A stretch of 64,000 nt of DNA. It comes from Meandrina meandrites (taxonomy: Eukaryota > Cnidaria > Anthozoa > Scleractinia > Meandrinidae). Below, piece by piece: positions 59,571-64,000 of this stretch. A program made the translations under genes and the position numbers. The notes below the pieces were generated by a model that was given only the letters and a program-made list of their open reading frames with translations, searched no databases and had not been told where the DNA came from. The stretch is taken from NCBI GenBank assembly GCA_963693305.1, contig OY855914.1, positions 25,206,972-25,270,971 on the forward strand, in the 5' to 3' direction. How positions within the stretch are numbered: the first letter of the stretch is position 1; each line of letters starts with the position of its first letter.

Positions 59571-59681
59571 TAGCCAGCGTAGCTTGGCGTTCTAGTCAGT
59601 CACGGAGAGCGAGAAATCGCGCGCGCGAGCAAAGCGACGGCGGGCTCCCTGACTGACTGGAACGCCAAGCTACGCTAGCTA
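59571..59681. mobile_element. 111-base MULE-like MITE
   Basis: Inverted ends TAGCCAGCGTAGCTTGGCGT and the complement of TAGCTAGCGTAGCTTGGCGT are flanked by the 9-base duplication GACTGTCCG at 59562-59570 and 59682-59690. The ends resemble those of the 44698-45974 element. Confidence 0.85.
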
Positions 59682-59719
59682 GACTGTCCGTTACCCGCTG
59701 TAGCTACCTCTAGCGTTAC

Positions 59720-59891
59720 TTAAGGCGGGGTTCTTCCTGAAGGCCGTTTTCCGCCCCTGTCAACATGGGGTGCTCTTGCGCTGGGTTCAACTGTCTGGTG
59801 GTGTTCCAAAAATGATTTTCTTTCTTCTATCCCTTAAGCTTCTTTAAACCTCTTAAAATTTCACTTAAACTCAGGTTGAATGCCCCCTTAA
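59720..59891. mobile_element. TTAA-flanked MITE, deleted copy
   Basis: Bounded by TTAA and carrying both ends of the family, including GGGGTGCTCTTGCG and TAAACCTCTTAAAATTTCAC, but lacking the middle of the full-length copies, so it is 172 rather than about 400 bases. Confidence 0.8.
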
Positions 59892-60435
59892 GTTGGGTGG
59901 CCCTGCAGACTACGCTCCCGGGAAGCCTTATGGTCGCTTTTGATACTACAAATTTAAATTTAAATTTAAGGTGGCTCGACTGGATTTTTTAGGGGCAGCA
60001 CCGCTCAAGTTTGGGAACTAGTCTAACCACACTGTCATTAACAACGCCATCGAAAAACGATCACCACAGCTGAATTTGGTAAAAATTAAAATTTGTTATG
60101 ACCAGTGTTATTTTGACGATAATTGGGTAATATCTAAAGAACACGACACGCTTTGGGAATGCAGCGTCATCTCATAGGCTTAGTTGTCCTCCTAAGAGGC
60201 GACCACTTTCGATTTATTTCAAACGCATTCCACAAAACAAGGCTGATATCAGAAAGAACAAAACACACTTCTTTGGTTTTCATTATAGGTTGCACTCCAG
60301 ATTGTACGGTGAATATCACAGATGACCGAAACTCTCGAAACGCCGAAATAAGCACTATTTAGGATGCCTATCACCGGGCGTATATTTAGCAGACTAAAAT
60401 AAGAATAACATCAGTAATACACATTTAGGTTTTAA

Positions 60436-60852
60436 TTAAGGTGGGGGTAAAGATGAATTTGAGTGAAATTTTAAGAGTTTTAAAGAAGGGATAGAAGAAA
60501 GAAAATTATTTTTGGAACACCACCAGACAGTTGACCCCAACGCAAGAGCACCCCAGGTTGTCGGGGAACTGTTTGGGTGTTCATCTACTAATTTTTAACT
60601 TCAAATTCTAATTTTAAAATTACATTAAATCTTTTATATTTCTTATTTCTCCAAATTTTACTAATCCTTTGAGAAAAACTATCTCTTTCCAAAAATCCCC
60701 AAAAATCCCCAAAAAATTTACAAAACACCGCTAAACATAGCTTTGTGGGATGAACAGAGGGTTTTGAGAGTGTTTGAAACGGGAGCGAGATATTCTCATT
60801 AAACCTAAGTTACGCGGTGGAAAAACGGGCTTCAGGTGAACCCCCGCCTTAA
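60436..60852. mobile_element. TTAA-flanked MITE, copy 3
   Basis: Full-length copy in the same orientation as 19859-20265, from TTAAGGTGGGGGTAAAG to CAGGTGAACCCCCGCCTTAA, and highly similar along its whole length. Confidence 0.87.
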
Positions 60853-60864
60853 GATCGTTCGATA

Positions 60865-61584
60865 TAGTCCGGCGGCTTAGCTCGAAATTTTAGGTGAATT
60901 GTGTACTTTTTGATACAAGCATGAAATTTGGCACACTGGAAGTGGTCACCAACACAAGTTTTTTCAGATATAGTGCCAAGCCCGAAAAACGCCAGTTTCC
61001 ATGGAAACCGTAATTTATTAAAATCAATGAAATTTCGTGAAATGTTTGTTTGTCCTGATTTATAGACAAATAGTGTTATTTCAACTAGTGGTACCAAGTC
61101 GCACGTACAAAATTTAGAATGAAATGCTGTAATTTAGACTGTTCATAGCCCTCTATATTTTCGTATTTTTCTTCTGTTAGCGAACGGCGAACGCTGTGAT
61201 CGGGGAATGGACGCTAGCACAAAACGAAAGACGCGAGGGGGCAGAGGGCGGGGAACGAAAAATATTTTACCATGCAATAATTCCTAGTAAATTATTGGTA
61301 TAAGAAAGACGGTAAAAACATAACAACTGTAAGCCTAATTTAAAGCATTCGTATCTGTATTTTTGAAATAAATCTACAATAACAGGTGTATAAAAGCGCA
61401 AGATAAAGTACCTCATGGGGGAGGAGTCTCGGCTGAAAATTTCAAGTACTGTTTACTAGCTGAAAATAGGAAATTGACGTTGGCACTATATCAAGAATTG
61501 CTAAGTATATAAATGCTTGTAATCCTGCAAAGTTTAGTGCTTGTATCAAAAATCGCACAATTCAGGAGCTAAGCCGCCGGACTA
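60865..61584. mobile_element. 720-base inverted-repeat element
   Basis: Left end TAGTCCGGCGGCTTAGCTC and its inverted copy at the right, with further shared words TTTTTGATACAAGCA in each arm (about 46 bases). ATA on each side could be a 3-base target duplication. It begins 12 bases after the neighbouring TTAA element. No meaningful reading frame. Confidence 0.78.
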
Positions 61585-62363
61585 ATATATTTTAGATTCG
61601 GAACTTCTGTTTTACGAGCATGAGGCATAATCTTTTAACCAGTATCGGTTGGTTTTGAATGAAGTGAAATTGTTTCTGGAAAATCCAAATTGGCTTTTTT
61701 CTATTTTCTATTCAATATAACCAGTTTAACTGTCATTTAGAATGTTTGGAGCATGCACACTCAGAATTTAATTGCCAATCAATTGCCAGTCAAAATAATT
61801 TAACACAAGTTCCTACCTTCCTCCGCTAAAATTTGCTGTCGCACAGGAACAAAAGAGGTGCTGTCCTTAAGATAAAAAAATCGCTATACCATGCATAGCA
61901 TAGTAATTTATGAGCAACACGTATGACGGTTTTGAAATAACTGCGTGAATACATTGGTTGTCTTGGACTACCCAACAACATTTTCACTTTGATTGGTTTG
62001 TAAAGTTATACAAGTCTTCATTCAATAGAAATGCATTGGTCAACAATCCTTGTCTCATGTTTTTAAATGGCAAGGCGAGACTCGTCTTTGTCCGTTATGT
62101 GTATTTGTAGACAAACACTGACTGTCGGTCTCAGCGGCCATCGAAGCTACTTGCCTTGTCTCTGTTCTTACTTCCGTAGGGGGGTGGGGGCAACGGCTAG
62201 CAAGAAATTAACGGACTCAAATCCCCAGTGTTTTGAGAAGAATTTTGGTAATTAATTTTTGCACTTATTAAGCGAGCTTTCAGCTAAATCCGTCTTAAAT
62301 CACTCAATATATATATTGACCATCAAAGTGCATTCTCTTTGCTCGCGATACGAATATATACAC

Positions 62364-62502
62364 CTTATTCGATGGTTTAACATATAATAAGCGCGGAGTT
62401 TTGCGAGTTGCGGAGTATTTTTCCGAGCCCGAAGGGGCGAGGAAAAACTATGAGCAATGAGCAAGATGTCCGCTTGTATTATATGTCAAACCATCGAATA
62501 AG
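62364..62502. repeat. Fold-back repeat and dispersed repeat copy 2
   Basis: CTTATTCGATGGTTTAACAT and its inverted copy bound 139 bases. The following stretch to about 62670, with TTTGCCCTAATATGG and AATGGCGCAATAG, is the inverted relative of 50700-50960. Confidence 0.75.
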
Positions 62503-63365
62503 GGATTTATTATTCCACTAATAAAATAAAGTTTGGTTCGGCCATTTTCTCGCTCAGCTTTCAGTCCGTATTTTTGCCCTGTTCTACAGTGTAATAACGT
62601 GGCATATTTTGCGCGTTCGTTTGCCCTAATATGGTTAAATGGCGCAATAGTGGGATAATAAAATCACATAATACACCAACAGCTCGTGTTTTCATCGAGT
62701 TAGCACGGTGTTTAGCGCTTGCTTGCTTACAGGATGTGTTCTAATTTGATGGAAACCACTTTTTCTACAATTTCAGTCTACTTTTCTACTGAAATTAGTG
62801 GTACGACCTCCTCAACACCTCGGGCTTACAAACTCGTCCGGAAAGTACCACAATCCTTAGATTATGTATTGGAAATACAATTAAACTAAATCTCCCTCAC
62901 CTCGCTGGATGTAGTACTCTTTAGAACGTTTCTGTCGACTAATGAGCAAAACTCAGAAGTGGATTTTGAATCTTCGGAGGTAAACGTAGAGTTTTTTTTC
63001 TCGTCCAAATAAAACCGATTTGGCTGTTAATTAACCATACATATAATTGTTGCCGAGCTGCTTTTTGTTCTATCGGCAAGATTTTTTTATTGAAATGCAA
63101 AATATTTCGATTTTCCTTTCAAATGTAGTGAATCGAATATTGTTATAATTGCATCATTAACTAGGTCTTGTCCAAGCTCAAAAAGGTTTTTGGTGTCACG
63201 TAAATCAGAGGCGTAGCGACCATATAGGCACGTACGTACGCACGTGCGAACCTACGGAAATTTTAAAGAAATAAATTTTTACATTTATTAGCGAAAAGCA
63301 CCTTTTAAAATTTAATCGGCTGATTTTTCTGAGTTTCCCTCATTACATCTTTGCTGCGAAGTGAC

Positions 63366-63589
63366 ACGGAGATCACAAAGGACCAGTTGAATGCCGAGGT
63401 CAAAAGATGGAAGCAGAAATGGAACGGTAACTGTGTGAATGAAAAGCATCAGACTCGAGCCCCCAGTCTTATACAGGCATACACATGGCCCTGATCACTC
63501 TACTAGAGGAGTATCTTGTGTCAACCTGCGCTACTGGACGCATTTTTAGCGGCACGAAGAGATTAAAAATCCCTCTTTGCAGCACTATG
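63366..63589 (+). pseudogene. hAT transposase C-terminal remnant
   Basis: One frame reads TEITKDQLNAEVKRWKQKW and ends in a stop; a shifted frame then reads LITLLEEYLVSTCATGRIF and RLKIPLCSTM. Together these resemble the C-terminal dimerisation region of hAT transposases, where a VSTASAERSFS-type core precedes RLKTYLRSTM. The frameshift and eroded core show it is dead. Confidence 0.7.
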
Positions 63590-63704
63590 ACTTCTCCGAC
63601 TTCGTTTGTGAATTCTCAGCGGCGCTTCACCACGATGTAAAATTTCAATCCCTTATAAAAATCAACATAGGCGTGGATTCGACGACCTTTTTGAGATCAT
63701 CGTC

Positions 63705-63710
63705 TTTATT
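63705..63710 (-). terminator. Polyadenylation signal of the second EF-hand gene
   Basis: AATAAA on the minus strand about 115 bases after the TGA at 63827-63825, in the context GTTATTGGGTTAGTAAATAAAG. Confidence 0.6.
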
Positions 63711-63824
63711 TACTAACCCAATAACTATGCCCAGTAAGCTACAAAAATGAATATTGGGCGATTTCTTCGATTCTGCATGGATCGCTTGACTGTTTTAATG
63801 ACGCCCGGCTAAGTGATTGAAGCT

Positions 63825-63853
63825 TCAATCTGGAGTTATCAGATCTTCATATT
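63825..63853 (-). CDS. Last exon of a paralogous EF-hand gene (partial)
   Basis: After the acceptor CGTTTGCAG, a carried G would complete a glutamate, giving EYEDLITPD and a TGA. The phase-1 start equals that of the last exon at 56662-56640, whose reading is EEFAKLMP, and the two 3' untranslated regions share a GTTATTGRGTTAGTAAATAAAG block. This indicates a second copy of the same gene type in the same orientation, with the rest of it beyond 64000. The short coding piece alone would not identify it. Confidence 0.6.
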
Positions 63854-64000
63854 CTGCAAACGAAACAACAACAATAATAAGCAATTTATTCGAATTAAAA
63901 GTGAAAGAAAATAAGCATGTTAAAAAGTTTTTTCCCAAACTTAGCGTAGTTCATCAGGCTGCCCTTGCTACGTTACTGCACCCCTGAATATGTTGCACTG

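Larger units (their letters stand above)
58316..63357. other. Repeat-dense intergenic region
   Basis: No host gene recognised. It contains three TTAA-flanked MITE copies, a small MULE-like MITE, a 720-base inverted-repeat element and the fold-back repeat at 62364-62502, described separately. The sequence just after 58316 is the presumed promoter of the EF-hand gene. Confidence 0.6.

Noticed and set aside
1..64000. CRISPR array, phage or bacterial operon
   Set aside because: No regularly spaced direct repeats with unique spacers, no bacterial-type gene packing, and clear spliceosomal introns throughout.

Overview
The window is eukaryotic nuclear DNA, most likely from an anthozoan cnidarian and probably a stony coral. 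Genes are split by GT-AG introns, AATAAA signals follow stop codons, and the DNA is AT-rich and full of short repeats, TTAA-flanked MITEs, other inverted-repeat elements and tRNA-derived SINEs. The SINE at about 51.3 kb matches, from memory, a repeat common in stony corals; that species-level statement is inference.

The gene models were built by hand by joining open stretches across splice sites whose phases agree. Layout: 1-14.2 kb has no firm gene, but one good candidate exon lies at 7226-7351 on the minus strand. 14243-24036 (+) is a three-exon, 1061-residue coiled-coil gene whose start matches the CENP-F (mitosin) N-terminal domain. Tail to tail with it, 24826-31655 (-) is a six-exon CBLL1/Hakai gene with a complete C3HC4 RING and the following C2H2-like knuckle, 412 residues. 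One of its introns holds a near-identical second copy of a RING exon fused to an inverted piece of the last exon. 32365-33754 is a 1.4 kb element with long inverted ends that contains a tiny spliced reading frame. 33.8-35.6 kb holds two gamma-glutamylcyclotransferase-like copies: the first is frameshifted, the second is intact but has lost the usual signature residues.

41194-47425 (-) is an eight-exon WD-repeat gene of 297 residues. It shares a 0.67 kb divergent promoter region with 48098-53214 (+), a four-exon gene for a small secreted, probably GPI-anchored, cysteine-containing protein. 56640-58315 (-) is an EF-hand gene whose putative first exon runs into a half-kilobase TCC/GGA microsatellite. 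The last exon of a related EF-hand gene appears at 63825-63853 (-), the rest lying beyond the window. The genes are not an operon; apart from the two duplicated pairs and the head-to-head and tail-to-tail arrangements, they show no evident common pathway.
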